The translations under genes and the position numbers were made by a program. A stretch of DNA of 64,000 nt, from NCBI GenBank assembly GCA_965248255.1, contig CBDFIW010000002.1, positions 1,116,001-1,180,000 on the forward strand, read 5' to 3'. The DNA comes from JAKZVK01 sp965248255 (GTDB taxonomy: Bacteria > Acidobacteriota > Terriglobia > Bryobacterales > UBA6623). Position 1 is the stretch's first letter; every line of letters starts with the position of its first letter. Shown piece after piece: positions 8,698 to 18,400 of the stretch. The notes beneath the pieces are model-generated. The model worked only from the letters and a program-made list of their open reading frames with translations, had not been told where the DNA came from and searched no databases.

Positions 8698-9213
8698 CTA
8701 GGCCGTCTCGACCTCCCCGTCCGGGCGCGGCGCGTGTCGAAACGCGTCGAGCAGCAACAGGCCGGCCCCGATCGTGATCGAGCTGTCGGCAACGTTGAAC
8801 GCCGGCCAGTGATAAGAGCCGACGTAGACATCTAGAAAATCAACCACGTAGCCGTAAGCAAAACGATCATAGAGATTTGCCACGGCGCCGGCGAGGATGA
8901 GGGTAAGGCCAATCCGGATCCTAGGCTCGGCCGCGCCCGACTTCCAAAAGAGATAGGCGATGCCAACGACGGCCGCTGTCGAGAAAACGGGGAGAACCAC
9001 TCCCTTGACCAGCGGCGAGCTGTCGGCGAACAGGCTGAAGGCGATCCCGGTGTTGCGCGTATGGACCAGGTTGAAGAAGTCCGAGACCACAGCGCGGCTC
9101 TCATAGAGTCGCAATCCAGACGCGACCGCTGCCTTCGTGACGCGGTCGAGCACAATGATCGCAACCGCCAGTGCGAGATACGGTGCGATTCGCGACTCCG
9201 CGTTCCTCGGCAT
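8698..9213 (-). CDS. lspA: Lipoprotein signal peptidase (signal peptidase II)
   Basis: Membrane aspartyl protease that cleaves the signal peptide of diacylglyceryl-modified prolipoproteins. At 171 residues with four predicted helices it has typical length. Conserved blocks: LDRVTK, HTRNTGIAFSLF, NLYDRFAYGYVVDF (first catalytic Asp region) and WPAFNVADSSI (second catalytic Asp). The usual GN before the DR block is replaced by AN (GAVANLYDR), a small deviation. First gene of the lspA-lgt pair. Several lipoproteins in this window (26126, 37748, 54097, 14098) are potential substrates. Confidence 0.96.
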   Translation of the reverse strand: MPRNAESRIAPYLALAVAIIVLDRVTKAAVASGLRLYESRAVVSDFFNLVHTRNTGIAFSLFADSSPLVKGVVLPVFSTAAVVGIAYLFWKSGAAEPRIRIGLTLILAGAVANLYDRFAYGYVVDFLDVYVGSYHWPAFNVADSSITIGAGLLLLDAFRHAPRPDGEVETA

Positions 9214-9320
9214 CTCGGAAGGTCTCGTTCTGGTAGCGCTGGCCGGAGAGGCAGTGGAGATCCCGACTTCTGGGACCGGCTCGATTCAGTCTAGCGCAGG
9301 GCGGGGGTTTCGAGTTACGT

Positions 9321-9408
9321 CCCTAATCCGTCCGTAAAGGTGCGGGTAACCGAGGAACCTAGTCCGCGAAGCGGACGTTTGAATGTAGCCCACGGCGCAA
9401 GCCGTGGG
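9321..9408. repeat. 88-bp inverted repeat, left copy
   Basis: Pairs as an inverted repeat with 10686-10773, which is also 88 bp. Each copy contains two small palindromes, GTCCGCGAAGCGGAC and CCCACGGCGCAAGCCGTGGG, and begins CCCTAATCCGTCCGTAA. The copies bracket the IS481-like transposase. The middle ~20 bp differ between them, while the palindromic cores are the same. Confidence 0.85.
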
Positions 9409-9507
9409 AACTCAGGCGGTCCTTACCGAGCACATGGTGGGCAGTTCATGCCGGGCACATGGTGGACACCGGCCCAGGCGAAAACATCAACAAGCGAAGA
9501 TGTTTTT

Positions 9508-10839
9508 ATGCCCTGGGAGGAAAACAACACCATGGACCAACGCATGAAGTTCCTCGTCGAATGGCAGCACGGCCTCGAAGCCAAGGCCGAACTCTGCCGC
9601 CGCTACGGTATCGCCCGCTCTGTGGGCTACAAGTGGGCCCAGCGCTATCAACGCCAAGGACCCGCCGGACTCCAAGATCGTTCGCGGGCGCCCCACCATC
9701 ACCCCAACCAGACTCCCCTCGACGTGGTCACTCGCATCCTCGAGCTGCGCTACGCCCATCGCTTGTGGGGCGCGCCGAAGATTCGAGCGCTGCTGTTGCG
9801 CCAGCATCCCGACCAACCCTGTCCCTCGCAGAGCACCATCGGCGAGATCCTGCGCAGCGCCGGGTTGACGCGCCCGCGCGCGAGGCGTCGGCGCACGCCG
9901 CCCCATACCCAGCCGCTCGCTCATGCGGCCGCTCCCCACGACGTGGTGTCGATCGACTTCAAGGGCTGGTTTCGTTGTGGCGACGGCAGCCGCGTCGACC
10001 CGCTGACCGTCGTCGACAATGCCAGCCGCTACGTACTGTGCTGCCAGGCGGTCGACGGCTGTGACTACCCGCACGTGCGCGCGGTGATGGAGACGGTGTT
10101 CCGCGAGCACGGCTTGCCGCGAGCGATTGGCAGCGATAACGGGCCGCCGTTTGCGACGCGGGCGCTGGGAGGGCTGAGTCGGCTGAGCCTGTGGTGGACC
10201 AAGCTGGGCATCCAGGTCGAACGCATTCGGCCGGCGCGCCCGAGCGAGAACGGTCGCCAAGAGCGTTTCCACCTGACGCTGAAGCAACACACGGCGAATC
10301 CGCCGGCTCGGAACCGGCGGGCGCAACAGCGGCGATTCCGGAGTTTTTGCCGCGAGTACAACGAACAGCGACCGCACCAAGCGCTACAGCAAGACCCGCC
10401 GGCGAGTGTGTACCAGCGATCGCCGCGGCCCTATCCGCAGCGCCTGCCGGAGATCGAGTATGAGCAAGCCTGGGTGGAGAGGAAGGTGCAACGCAGCGGC
10501 TACGTGTACTGGCGAGGCCAGGAGGTGTTCACCCATGGCGGTTCGGGCACCCAGCGGGTGATGAGGATAACAAGCCCGCGGGGTTTCAGAAACCAGCCGT
10601 TTCTCGTTTTCCTCCAGCCGGCAGGCAGCGAAAGGAAAACGGCTCAAACGCCCCTGCCGGGGCTGGAATCGTTTGGCCACGCTTACCCACGGCTTGCGCC
10701 GTGGGCTACTTTCAAACGTCCGCTTCGCGGACTAGGCTTCTCTGTCGCCGACAAGCTTACGGACGGATTAGGGTCACGGGTTGCGGACCCGGTTGACTGG
10801 TCAAGATCAGGGCGATCTTGGCCGAATAAGTTAACATAG
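9508..10839 (+). CDS. IS481-family transposase with a foreign C-terminus
   Basis: The N-terminal HTH (KAELCRRYGIARSVGYKW) and the complete rve-type DDE core are visible: VVSIDFKGWFRCGDG, AIGSDNGPPFA and SENGRQERFHLTLKQ. From about position 10540 (after YWRGQEVF) the sequence stops resembling IS481 transposases. The frame then runs through unrelated repeat DNA, including the right 88-bp repeat, to a stop at 10839. The true 3' end of the transposase and the right end of the IS are therefore missing. ATG 9508 is preferred over an upstream frame that reads through the left repeat. No paired IS ends can be assigned. Probably a decayed, immobile element. Confidence 0.8.
   Translation: MPWEENNTMDQRMKFLVEWQHGLEAKAELCRRYGIARSVGYKWAQRYQRQGPAGLQDRSRAPHHHPNQTPLDVVTRILELRYAHRLWGAPKIRALLLRQHPDQPCPSQSTIGEILRSAGLTRPRARRRRTPPHTQPLAHAAAPHDVVSIDFKGWFRCGDGSRVDPLTVVDNASRYVLCCQAVDGCDYPHVRAVMETVFREHGLPRAIGSDNGPPFATRALGGLSRLSLWWTKLGIQVERIRPARPSENGRQERFHLTLKQHTANPPARNRRAQQRRFRSFCREYNEQRPHQALQQDPPASVYQRSPRPYPQRLPEIEYEQAWVERKVQRSGYVYWRGQEVFTHGGSGTQRVMRITSPRGFRNQPFLVFLQPAGSERKTAQTPLPGLESFGHAYPRLAPWATFKRPLRGLGFSVADKLTDGLGSRVADPVDWSRSGRSWPNKLT
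10686..10773. repeat. 88-bp inverted repeat, right copy
   Basis: Mirror copy of 9321-9408 with the same two palindromic cores. It continues leftward (10545-10685) into further repeat-like DNA with GC-rich palindromes such as GCCCCTGCCGGGGC, which has displaced the end of the IS481 transposase. Confidence 0.85.
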
Positions 10840-10862
10840 ATGTAGGAACGTCGGTCTTGCGA

Positions 10863-12451
10863 TGTTGAAGCCCAATGATAATGTCCCCTTGAGCGCCCAA
10901 TAGAAATGTCCCCTAATCTGGACCTCTGCGAGGAGGTGAAAGATTGGGAAGGACATGGATGAGTGCCAAGGAGTTGAGGCGCGGCGAAGTGCTGAGCCGA
11001 GTGAAACGAGGGGAACTGAAGTTGACCGAAGCCACCGCACTGCTGGAGGTCAGCTACCGCCAAGCGAAGCGGCTCAACAAGCGTTACCGAGCAGGCGGGG
11101 TCAAGGCTTTGGTGCACGGTAACGTCGGCCGCGCTTCGAACCGAGCCGATGACAAGCGCCGCGAGCAGGTTCTCGAGTTGGTGCACGCAAACTATGCGGG
11201 CGAGGGGCACGAGCGCTTCGGGCCGACGCTGGCGTCGGAACATCTGGCAGCCGATCAGGGCCTGGAAGTGCCGCGCGAAACGCTGCGGCGCTGGATGCTC
11301 GCGGCGGGCCTGTGGAGCCGGAGTCGCAAGCGCCCACCGCATCGCAGCCGGCGGCAACGCAAAGCGCACTTCGGCGAGCTGATTCAACTCGACGGTTCGC
11401 ACCACCACTGGCTGGAAGGACGCGGCCCGAAAGCCTGTCTGATGAACTTTGTCGATGACGCGACCGGTCTTGCACTGTGCCGCTTCTCGGGCCAGGAAAC
11501 GACCTGGGCCGCGGCCGATCTGCTCCAAGCCTGGGTGCGCCAACACGGCGTTCCCAAGGCGTTGTACTGCGACTGGAAAAACGTCTACCAGCGCCAGCCG
11601 ACGTCGCGGGAAGCACTGGAAGGCATCAAGCCCGAGACGCAGTTCGGGCGCATGTGCGCGAAGCTTGGCATTGGCATCATTGCCGCATCGTCGCCGCAAA
11701 CCAAGGGACGTGTCGAACGCCATCACGGCACGCACCAGGACCGCCTGATCAAGAAGATGCGGCTGCGGGGCATCGTTGATTACGAGGCGGCGAACCGTTA
11801 CCTCGGCGAGGAGTACTTAGCCGAGCACAACGAGCGCTTCTGCTGCGAGCCGGCGGCGGGAGCGGACTTTCACCAGGCGCTACCCCGCGGCACCGAGCTG
11901 CGAGGCGTGTTCTGCTTGGAGTACGAACGGGTGGTGAGCAACGACCAGGTGGTGCGTTTCGAGAATCGTTGTTTGCAGTTGAAGCCGAAACGCAATCAGG
12001 GCGTGGGGGCGGGTGCACGGGTGACGGTCCAACAGGGGCGCGATGAGAGCTTGCAGGTGAGGTTTGAGGGGCACGAGATCGAGCACGAAGTGATCGCCAC
12101 GCCGACGCCACGGCTGCGGACGAAGCCGGCACCGCAGGGGAACGTGGTGGCCAGACGCAAGCCGGCGGCGAACCACCCCTGGCGGCGAGCTGTGCTGCGG
12201 AAAACACGATCTGCGAATTCATAAGAGGGCTGTGGAAATGCCGGGTCGGATGGAAAGCGTGGAAAACCTTGTGGCGGCAGCCGTGCCGGGCTCGGGGAAC
12301 CGTGGATGGTTTTCCACCCTTCCCACCGCCCCTTGGAAATCGCTACGCGATTCCCACAGTTCCACAGCCCCGACGATGACGATTCCCTCCTATCACCAAG
12401 GGGGCATTTCTACTGGGCTACCGAAGGGGACATTTCTATTGGGCCTTGACA
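10863..12451 (+). mobile_element. ISNCY/IS1202-type insertion sequence
   Basis: A 1589-bp element flanked by a 17-bp direct repeat, GAACGTCGGTCTTGCGA (10846-10862 and 12452-12468), which is its target duplication. Both ends begin TGT and carry two subterminal copies of a GCCCAATAGAAATGTCCCC-like motif: left ~10870-10912, right ~12400-12448 inverted. The non-coding tail (12225-12400) contains a further inverted repeat, GGCTGTGGAA with TTCCACAGCC. It inserted between the IS481 remnant and tonB. Confidence 0.9.
10944..12224 (+). CDS. ISNCY/IS1202-type transposase
   Basis: A 426-residue transposase. The N-terminal HTH region (KLTEATALLEVSYRQAKRL) is followed by an integrase-like DDE core: GELIQLDGSHHHWLEG (Asp), KALYCDWKNVY (Asp) and SPQTKGRVERHHGTHQDRL (Glu). 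A C-terminal beta-rich region follows. The start was chosen as TTG 10944 because AGGAGG lies at 10931-10936, 7 nt upstream; the next ATG (10959) is too far. It appears intact, and with clear ends and a target duplication the element may be active. Confidence 0.9.
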   Translation: MGRTWMSAKELRRGEVLSRVKRGELKLTEATALLEVSYRQAKRLNKRYRAGGVKALVHGNVGRASNRADDKRREQVLELVHANYAGEGHERFGPTLASEHLAADQGLEVPRETLRRWMLAAGLWSRSRKRPPHRSRRQRKAHFGELIQLDGSHHHWLEGRGPKACLMNFVDDATGLALCRFSGQETTWAAADLLQAWVRQHGVPKALYCDWKNVYQRQPTSREALEGIKPETQFGRMCAKLGIGIIAASSPQTKGRVERHHGTHQDRLIKKMRLRGIVDYEAANRYLGEEYLAEHNERFCCEPAAGADFHQALPRGTELRGVFCLEYERVVSNDQVVRFENRCLQLKPKRNQGVGAGARVTVQQGRDESLQVRFEGHEIEHEVIATPTPRLRTKPAPQGNVVARRKPAANHPWRRAVLRKTRSANS

Positions 12452-12599
12452 GAACGTCGGTCTTGCGATCGACGGCGGCAATCGTTAACATTGACCATGG
12501 GCGGCTGTGCCACGCCGCCTCGGAATTTTTCCGAAACGCCCTGATCCGACGTTTCGTCTCATTGAGTAGACCCTTGTTCGGACCGGGGACGCTACTAGC

Positions 12600-13700
12600 A
12601 TGAGTACTGGGCCGGAAACAGACACAGGCAAAAGCCCCTTGGGATCGATGCTCGTCGATTCCATCTACGAGCCGTGGTACGTCTCGATCAAGCGGCAGGT
12701 TGTGGAGTTGTTCTCTGAGAAGGAGAAGCTCCCTCCTCTGCCCACCTTTCGTCCGCCTCAGGAGGGGGAAGAGGACTTCGGCCCGAAGGTCCTCGAGTCG
12801 GTCCAAGATCCCTGGTTCGTCACCCTCTGGCGCAACCTTCGGCAGATTGGCGAGGAAAAGAAACTGCCGCCCTTACGGCTCAGCTCGCGGTCGGTTCGAG
12901 TGAGGAGCATCTGGGGCGCGTACGACAACAAGAAACAGGGCGTTCTGTCGTCGGTTGCCGTGCATGTGACGGTCGTCACGCTGTTGTTTACCGTCTTTGC
13001 GGCGCCCGCGATCCAGAACTCGCTGCGAGGGTCCGTCACGCTCATCATCCCGGTCGACATCTCGCCTTACCTGGCGGACATCAAGATGATGGCGCCGGGC
13101 AAATCCGGCGGGGGCGGTGGCGGAGGCCAAAACTCGCCGCTGCCGCCGAGCAAGGGCAAGCTGCCGCGATTCGACCTCAGGCAGTTCGCGCCTCCGACGC
13201 CGGTCATCATGAACAAGAACCCGAAGCTGGCCGTGGAACCCACGCTGCTGGGTCCGCCTCAGATTCAGGTGCCCAACGTGAACATGGCCGTGTTTGGCGA
13301 TCCGTTGGGCAAGATCGGTCCGCCCTCAGCCGGACCCGGCACGGGCGGCGGCATCGGCAACGGGCGGGGAACGGGCGTCGGGCCCGGCACGGGCGGCGGC
13401 GCCGGTGGCGGTGTTTTCCGCGTCGGCGGCGGCGTCAGCGCTCCACGCGTGATCAGGAAGGTCGAACCCGAGTATTCCGAGGAAGCTCGCAAGGCGAAAT
13501 ACCAGGGTACCGTCGTGCTGGCGGTGCAGGTGTGGGAGGATGGCCGCGCCCACAACATCCGGGTCGTCCGCACCCTCGGGCTCGGGCTGGACGAGAAAGC
13601 CGTCCACGCCGTGCGGCAGTGGCGCTTCGCCCCTGGCATGAAAGCGCGCAAGCCAGTCAAGGTCGCCGCGACCATCGAAGTGAACTTCCGCTTGCTCTGA
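12600..13700 (+). CDS. TonB-family energy transducer with duplicated N-terminal motif
   Basis: Couples the inner-membrane proton gradient to outer-membrane TonB-dependent receptors. Layout: a cytoplasmic N-terminus (1-113), one membrane helix (about 115-135), a glycine- and proline-rich periplasmic spacer, and a C-terminal TonB domain (about 275-366) with PRVIRKVEPEYSEEARKAKY, GTVVLAVQVWEDGRAHNI and AVRQWRFAPGMK. The cytoplasmic part holds two copies of a ~35-residue motif, near 17-50 (SIYEPWYVSIKRQ then KLPPL) and 64-92 (SVQDPWFVTLWRN then KKLPPL). The likely partner is the large receptor at 15450-18650. It starts at ATG 12600. A real promoter must lie downstream of, or in, the IS that ends at 12451. 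Confidence 0.9.
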   Translation: MSTGPETDTGKSPLGSMLVDSIYEPWYVSIKRQVVELFSEKEKLPPLPTFRPPQEGEEDFGPKVLESVQDPWFVTLWRNLRQIGEEKKLPPLRLSSRSVRVRSIWGAYDNKKQGVLSSVAVHVTVVTLLFTVFAAPAIQNSLRGSVTLIIPVDISPYLADIKMMAPGKSGGGGGGGQNSPLPPSKGKLPRFDLRQFAPPTPVIMNKNPKLAVEPTLLGPPQIQVPNVNMAVFGDPLGKIGPPSAGPGTGGGIGNGRGTGVGPGTGGGAGGGVFRVGGGVSAPRVIRKVEPEYSEEARKAKYQGTVVLAVQVWEDGRAHNIRVVRTLGLGLDEKAVHAVRQWRFAPGMKARKPVKVAATIEVNFRLL

Positions 13701-13736
13701 CCGCGCGCCCGCGGCCACCCCGTGACGTGCGCCAAG

Positions 13737-13765
13737 TTGCGCCCCCCAAATCCCGACTCTATACT
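13737..13765 (+). promoter_or_regulatory. Sigma-70-type promoter of tRNA-Gln
   Basis: TTGCGC (13737-13742) and TATACT (13760-13765) are separated by 17 bp. The -10 box ends 22 bp before the tRNA, and no open frame lies between. Confidence 0.65.
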
Positions 13766-13787
13766 GAACTTGGTTTCCGCACGCCGC

Positions 13788-13861
13788 TGGGAGGTAGTGT
13801 AACGGTAACACGGCAGATTCTGGATCTGTTTATCGGGGTTCGAATCCCTGCCTCCCAGCCA
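13788..13861 (+). tRNA. tRNA-Gln (anticodon CTG)
   Basis: A 74-nt cloverleaf with encoded CCA. The acceptor TGGGAGG pairs with CCTCCCA, then discriminator G and CCA. The anticodon loop TTCTGGA sits on a GCAGA/TCTGT stem with one G-T pair. The T arm is GGGG-TTCGAAT-CCCT. The anticodon reads CAG (glutamine). Confidence 0.97.
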
Positions 13862-14097
13862 ACTCCTCTGTGCTTAGCGTTACTCCATTTCGGTCAGTTG
13901 AAAGATGGACACCGGCTGTGAGGTGACTTCAGGGTTGTGTCGGGCAAAAAATGCTATTGCCGGCACGGGTGCGATGCTTCCCGTTCGCGCAGTCGTCGCG
14001 CCCGCGGATCCGCCAGCGCGGGCCCATGAGTCGACCCTGGCCGGATCGCCCTCAATCCCGCCCCTCCCCGCGGTTGCGGGTGGGGCCTAATGGCATC

Positions 14098-15156
14098 ATG
14101 TTCAACTGGGTGCCTCAAAGATTGATTGCCGGTTTCGCACTGCTCATGTTCCTGTCCTGCGGCGCGCATCACGAGGAAAGGCCGGCCTCATCTGGGAGCC
14201 AAGCCCACGCGCTCGACCCGCGTCCCCAGCCTTGGCACCGGCGCGAGGATCCGATTCTGTCGATCGAGATGACGAAGCAAGCCTGGTCGAAGACGATGCT
14301 GTACAGTCCCAGTGTGGTGGTCGTGGACGGCGTGTTCAAAATGTGGTACGTCGGATCAGCAGGGGACTATAAAAGCGAGCACGGCGTCTTGAACATCGGC
14401 TATGCCGAGTCGGAAGACGGTGTTCACTGGAAAGCGCACCAAGGAAACCCAGTCCTGGAAGGCAAGGACATCCCTTTCGCACCAGACTTCCAGACGCCGT
14501 TTGTACTGTTTGACGAAGAGGAGCAAGCCTACAAGATGTGGTTCGTGGGTATGTACATCGATGATCAACGCATGGATCAGATGCTGGGCTATGCCACCAG
14601 TACCGACGGGATCCAGTGGAACGTTCATCCCGAGCCCCTCTACTGGTCAGGCCGCTCACCTTCCGTCATCAAAGAAGGCCCCAACCGTTATCGCATGTGG
14701 ATGAACTCTCGCCCTTCACGCGACACCGACGACATGGTCTTGTATGGCTATATCTACGAGTTCACGTCCCCTGACGGTATCCGTTGGGAGCGTGGAGCCG
14801 AGCCGGTGATTGAACCGTCAGACAAAGCGCATCAAGGCGTGATCTACCCCTATGTTCTCAGGGAGGAAGATACGTTTCATATCTGGTACGGGTCGTACGA
14901 GGAATCGGGCGAGAGGCTTCACCTGTACAGCGCAACGTCGCAAGACGGCTCTGATTGGAAGCTGCGACACGACGACGCAGCTTTCTCCGCGCGGGACGAT
15001 TCTCAAGCCTTCGACGCAAAGTATGTGTCAACGCCTTGGGTGTTGAGTCTGAAGGACCGCTACCTGCTGTATTACTCGGCGAGAGACCAACGCGAGGTGC
15101 CGGGAGGCAATATCTATCAGCACATCGGGCTGGCGGAGATTCCAAAACGCAACTGA
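14098..15156 (+). CDS. Five-bladed propeller (GH43-like) lipoprotein
   Basis: The predicted lipoprotein begins MFNWVPQRLIAGFALLMFLSC, with Cys ~21 as the lipidation site. The mature part repeats a blade motif of the type KMWYVGSAGD, GYAESEDGVHW, KMWFVGMY, GYATSTDGIQW, YRMWMNSRP, EFTSPDGIRWERG and FHIWYGSYEES. That is the W-Y and S-x-D-G-x-x-W pattern of GH43/GH32/GH130-like five-bladed propellers. A glycoside hydrolase or phosphorylase role fits, but the catalytic acids cannot be assigned with confidence. The start at ATG 14098 is chosen because it gives the signal peptide. The gene stands alone after tRNA-Gln and before a repeat block. Confidence 0.75.
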   Translation: MFNWVPQRLIAGFALLMFLSCGAHHEERPASSGSQAHALDPRPQPWHRREDPILSIEMTKQAWSKTMLYSPSVVVVDGVFKMWYVGSAGDYKSEHGVLNIGYAESEDGVHWKAHQGNPVLEGKDIPFAPDFQTPFVLFDEEEQAYKMWFVGMYIDDQRMDQMLGYATSTDGIQWNVHPEPLYWSGRSPSVIKEGPNRYRMWMNSRPSRDTDDMVLYGYIYEFTSPDGIRWERGAEPVIEPSDKAHQGVIYPYVLREEDTFHIWYGSYEESGERLHLYSATSQDGSDWKLRHDDAAFSARDDSQAFDAKYVSTPWVLSLKDRYLLYYSARDQREVPGGNIYQHIGLAEIPKRN

Positions 15157-15174
15157 ACGACCACCGGTTCCAGC

Positions 15175-15384
15175 GAAACCGAGCCGTGACCGTAAGGGAG
15201 CGGTCAAGCAGGGACCTTTGACCCCGCACGCAAGTGCCTACACGCAGCACTCGCTGCGTGTGCGCTACCGGGGAAACTGAGCGGTCATGGCCGGCGGACG
15301 AGGTGTTCCGGGCTAGAGGGGGCTAGCGGCTGTCGAGTAGCGTCAGGGTTCGTGCCGGACCGCTCCCTTACGGTCACGGCTCGG
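15175..15384. repeat. Repeat block bounded by inverted family-2 repeats
   Basis: Left copy at 15175-15205: an AACCGAGCCGTGACCG core followed by TAAGGGAGCGGTC. An inverted copy lies at 15358-15384. Further family members are at 43972-43998 and 52080-52109. Between the two copies are smaller palindromes (for example CACGCAGC...GCTGCGTG near 15240-15262). No coding sequence is supported from 15157 to 15449. Confidence 0.75.
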
Positions 15385-15449
15385 CTTGGGGGCCTGCCGC
15401 CCCGCGGACGCGGAGCGGCCACACATTCGGGTCAAGACCGCTTGGGTGC

Positions 15450-18400
15450 TCAGTAGATGAACTTCAACCCAAACTGCATCTGGCGGGCGGACTTGGCGCT
15501 GGAGATCACGCCCGTCGTACTAAGCCCGACATTGGTGACGGGATTATTAAAGTTGACGTGATTGGGTGCGTTGAACATCTCCCACCGGAGCTGAAAGTAC
15601 TTGCCCTCTCGGATGTAGAAGTTCTTCATAAGTCCGAAGTCAAGGACGTGCTCGCCGGGACCATCGAGCAAGCCTAGTGCTGAGTTGCCGAAGGTGAAGG
15701 GGGCGGGTCTGGAGAACGCGTCTTTATTGAACCAAGCAGCCGTGCTCGGATTGGAAGCCTCCGCGCTCCCCGAGACATCAGCCCGGGTGCTCCTGCCGTT
15801 ACCGAGCGTGGCTCCCGGCTGGCCGAAGCTCAGCGGCGAACCCGACCAGAAGCGGTAGATCCCGGTCGTCTGCCAGCCGCCCAAGATCCCGTTCAGGATC
15901 GGGTTCGCGTCCGAGAGGATTTTTCTGCCGCGCCCGATCGGGATTTCGTAAACGGTGTTGAACGCAAAGATGTGCGTTCGATCGTTGCTGTTGCGGCCGC
16001 GGTTGTAACTGTCCGGGGCATGGGGTTCCCTCGCCGCCTGCTCCATGTGCCTGCCCAATGCGTAGGCCATGGTAAACAGGAATCCGTTGGTGAAGCGCCG
16101 TTCCCACTTGACATGTAGGCCGTTGTACCAGGTATGGCCGATGCCTTCATAGACCCGCAGACCTGTGCTAAAGAACGGGAAAGGCGCTGACCCTTGGAGG
16201 TCATCGTACTGACCGGGAGGGGGAACATTGACGAAATTCCCGGCGTTGTTCCAGAAGTTGTTGACGCGGTTCCCAACATACGAAACAGTCAGAGCCGAAC
16301 TGGCCGGCAGCGCTGTCTGAACCGACATATTCCATTCATGCGTGGTTTGGATGTCGATGTCCCATGCGGGTCCCACCACCGTGGGGGCGAGGAAGGCGCT
16401 CGGGTCATCCGGGAAGGCGGTCTCCCATCTTGTGTTGGAGGTCCTCGAGAAGGTCGCGGACTCGAAGTTCCAATACGGTGGGCCGATGATGGCGGAGGCG
16501 GCGCGGTTCCCGTTACCGATTCCAAAGGGGAAGATGCCGTAGCCGCCTCGGACCACCAGATTAGAGTCGCCCTTGGGCCGCCACGCGAGGCCCAGACGCG
16601 GTGAGATCACCCCCTTGGGGTCGAACAGACCGTGCGGCACGCCGGCTTCGGAAGCGGACACCCAAAAACCGTCGGTAAACGCAGCCAAGGCCATCGCAAC
16701 GGGCTGCGCCGTCAGATCGACGGTGCCGTCGGGCTTCTCGCCGGCAATCGCCTTGCCAAGGCGCGGATCAAAGGTGGCCTGATTCCCGCGCAGGGCCGCC
16801 TTCGCATGCCAGTAGTCGAACCGCACGCCCAGGTTGAGGGTCAACTTCCGGTTCACCTTGAACGAGTCGTTGAAGAAGGGAGCCGTGTAGGGCGAATCGG
16901 ACATACCGAAGCTCTGGATGGGAAAGTTTCGACGGGCCCGGTTGACCAATCCGAGAGCGTAGTCCGCGAACCCGTCCCCGGTGTATTGGCCGTTGAACCT
17001 CATGTTGCCCCTGGCACAGCAAGAATCGTGCTGGCTCGCGGTCGAGCGGTTGTTGTGGTGGACGCCGATGTTGAGCGTGTGGCGGCCACGAACCAGATTC
17101 AGCGTCGCTCTCGAGTCAAAGCCCCACGTCTTGTGGAAACCGTCGCGAGGCGAGGCGAACCCCGTATAGCCGATCACGCTGAGCGAGGGCAGTCCCACGT
17201 GTTCACTTCGACCTTCGGTCTGAAATCCTTGGATACCGGCCTGCTCGGTGAGGTTGCCGATATCAGAGCCCGTGTGGGAGCCGTCGAAGTCATTGATATT
17301 GCGCAGATAGCCCATGCTCAGGTTCAGCAGGGTCGTGGGGTTGACCGTCCAGTTGTAGTGAAGGCCGATATTGTCTTGGTCGGATTTGTCGGTGTTGGTG
17401 ATGTCTGGCCGAGCTTGGGGATCGACAAGGTCGTGGTTTGACGCGATCCAGCGACCGTAGATGCGATGATTGTCGCTGACCTGATGATCGACCCGCGCGA
17501 GGAACTCCCAAAAGTTGTCCGGCCGTGGCTCCACATGACGGAAGCGGTTGTTGGGAGCGTTGGGCAAGAGGAAGTCATTGAAGAAAAACTGCGACGCACC
17601 GGAGAACATCGACTGTGGGATCTGGTTGTTCGGGAATGCATCTCCTGTAAAGGGGTTATTGATCGTCTTCGACAGGCTCGAGAAATCGCCTTGGAGAAAC
17701 TCCGGCGAGATCGTGGCGCTGTTGTAAAGATCTTCACGCCGACGCCGCGTGTACTCGTTGGAGAGGAAGAAGTGGGTGCGGTTACGAACGACGGGGCCGC
17801 CGCCGGTCGCGCCAAATTGATTTTGGACAAACTTCGGCGTTGAGTTCGCGAAGGTGTTGCGGGCATCGAGGCTCTCGTTGCGTAGAAACTCCCATATCGC
17901 CCCGTGGAAATCGTTCGTGCCCGACTTGATCACCATGATCATCTGAATGGGGTTGCGGCCGTTTTCGGCGCTGAAGCTGCTGGTCTCGACACTGAACTCG
18001 GCGATGGTGTCGACATTCGGGATGGTAATGCCCCGCTCGTTCATCGACGCGTTGGCGCTGAGACCGTCAATCAGAAACTCAGTGTTTTCCAAAGGAATAC
18101 CCGCGCCCTGTGCCGCGTTCCCCCGTTCACCGGTATTCTCCCTGCCGCTGTACCGCATGCCCGGCACCAAATTCACCAGCTCGGCGGGGTTTCGTCCGTT
18201 GATCGGTAGGTCGGTGATCTGGCGCGCCTCGACCGTGCCGGTGACGGAGCTTTTCTCGGTCTGGATCAACTCGATGCCGCCGCTTTCGACGGTGATCTGC
18301 TCGGTCACATCGCCTACCTCGAGCACCGGACTCACGCGCAGCCGTTGGCCGACGAGCAGTTCGGCGCGCTCGATCGTCCAGGTCTTGAAACCCTCAAGCG

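Noticed and set aside
13951..14097. A longer N-terminus for the propeller lipoprotein
   Set aside because: The extra 49 residues are Arg/Pro-rich and not conserved-looking. Starting at 14098 gives a normal lipoprotein signal.
15175..15384. CRISPR or other array
   Set aside because: The repeats are inverted palindromes, not regularly spaced direct repeats, and no cas genes are present.
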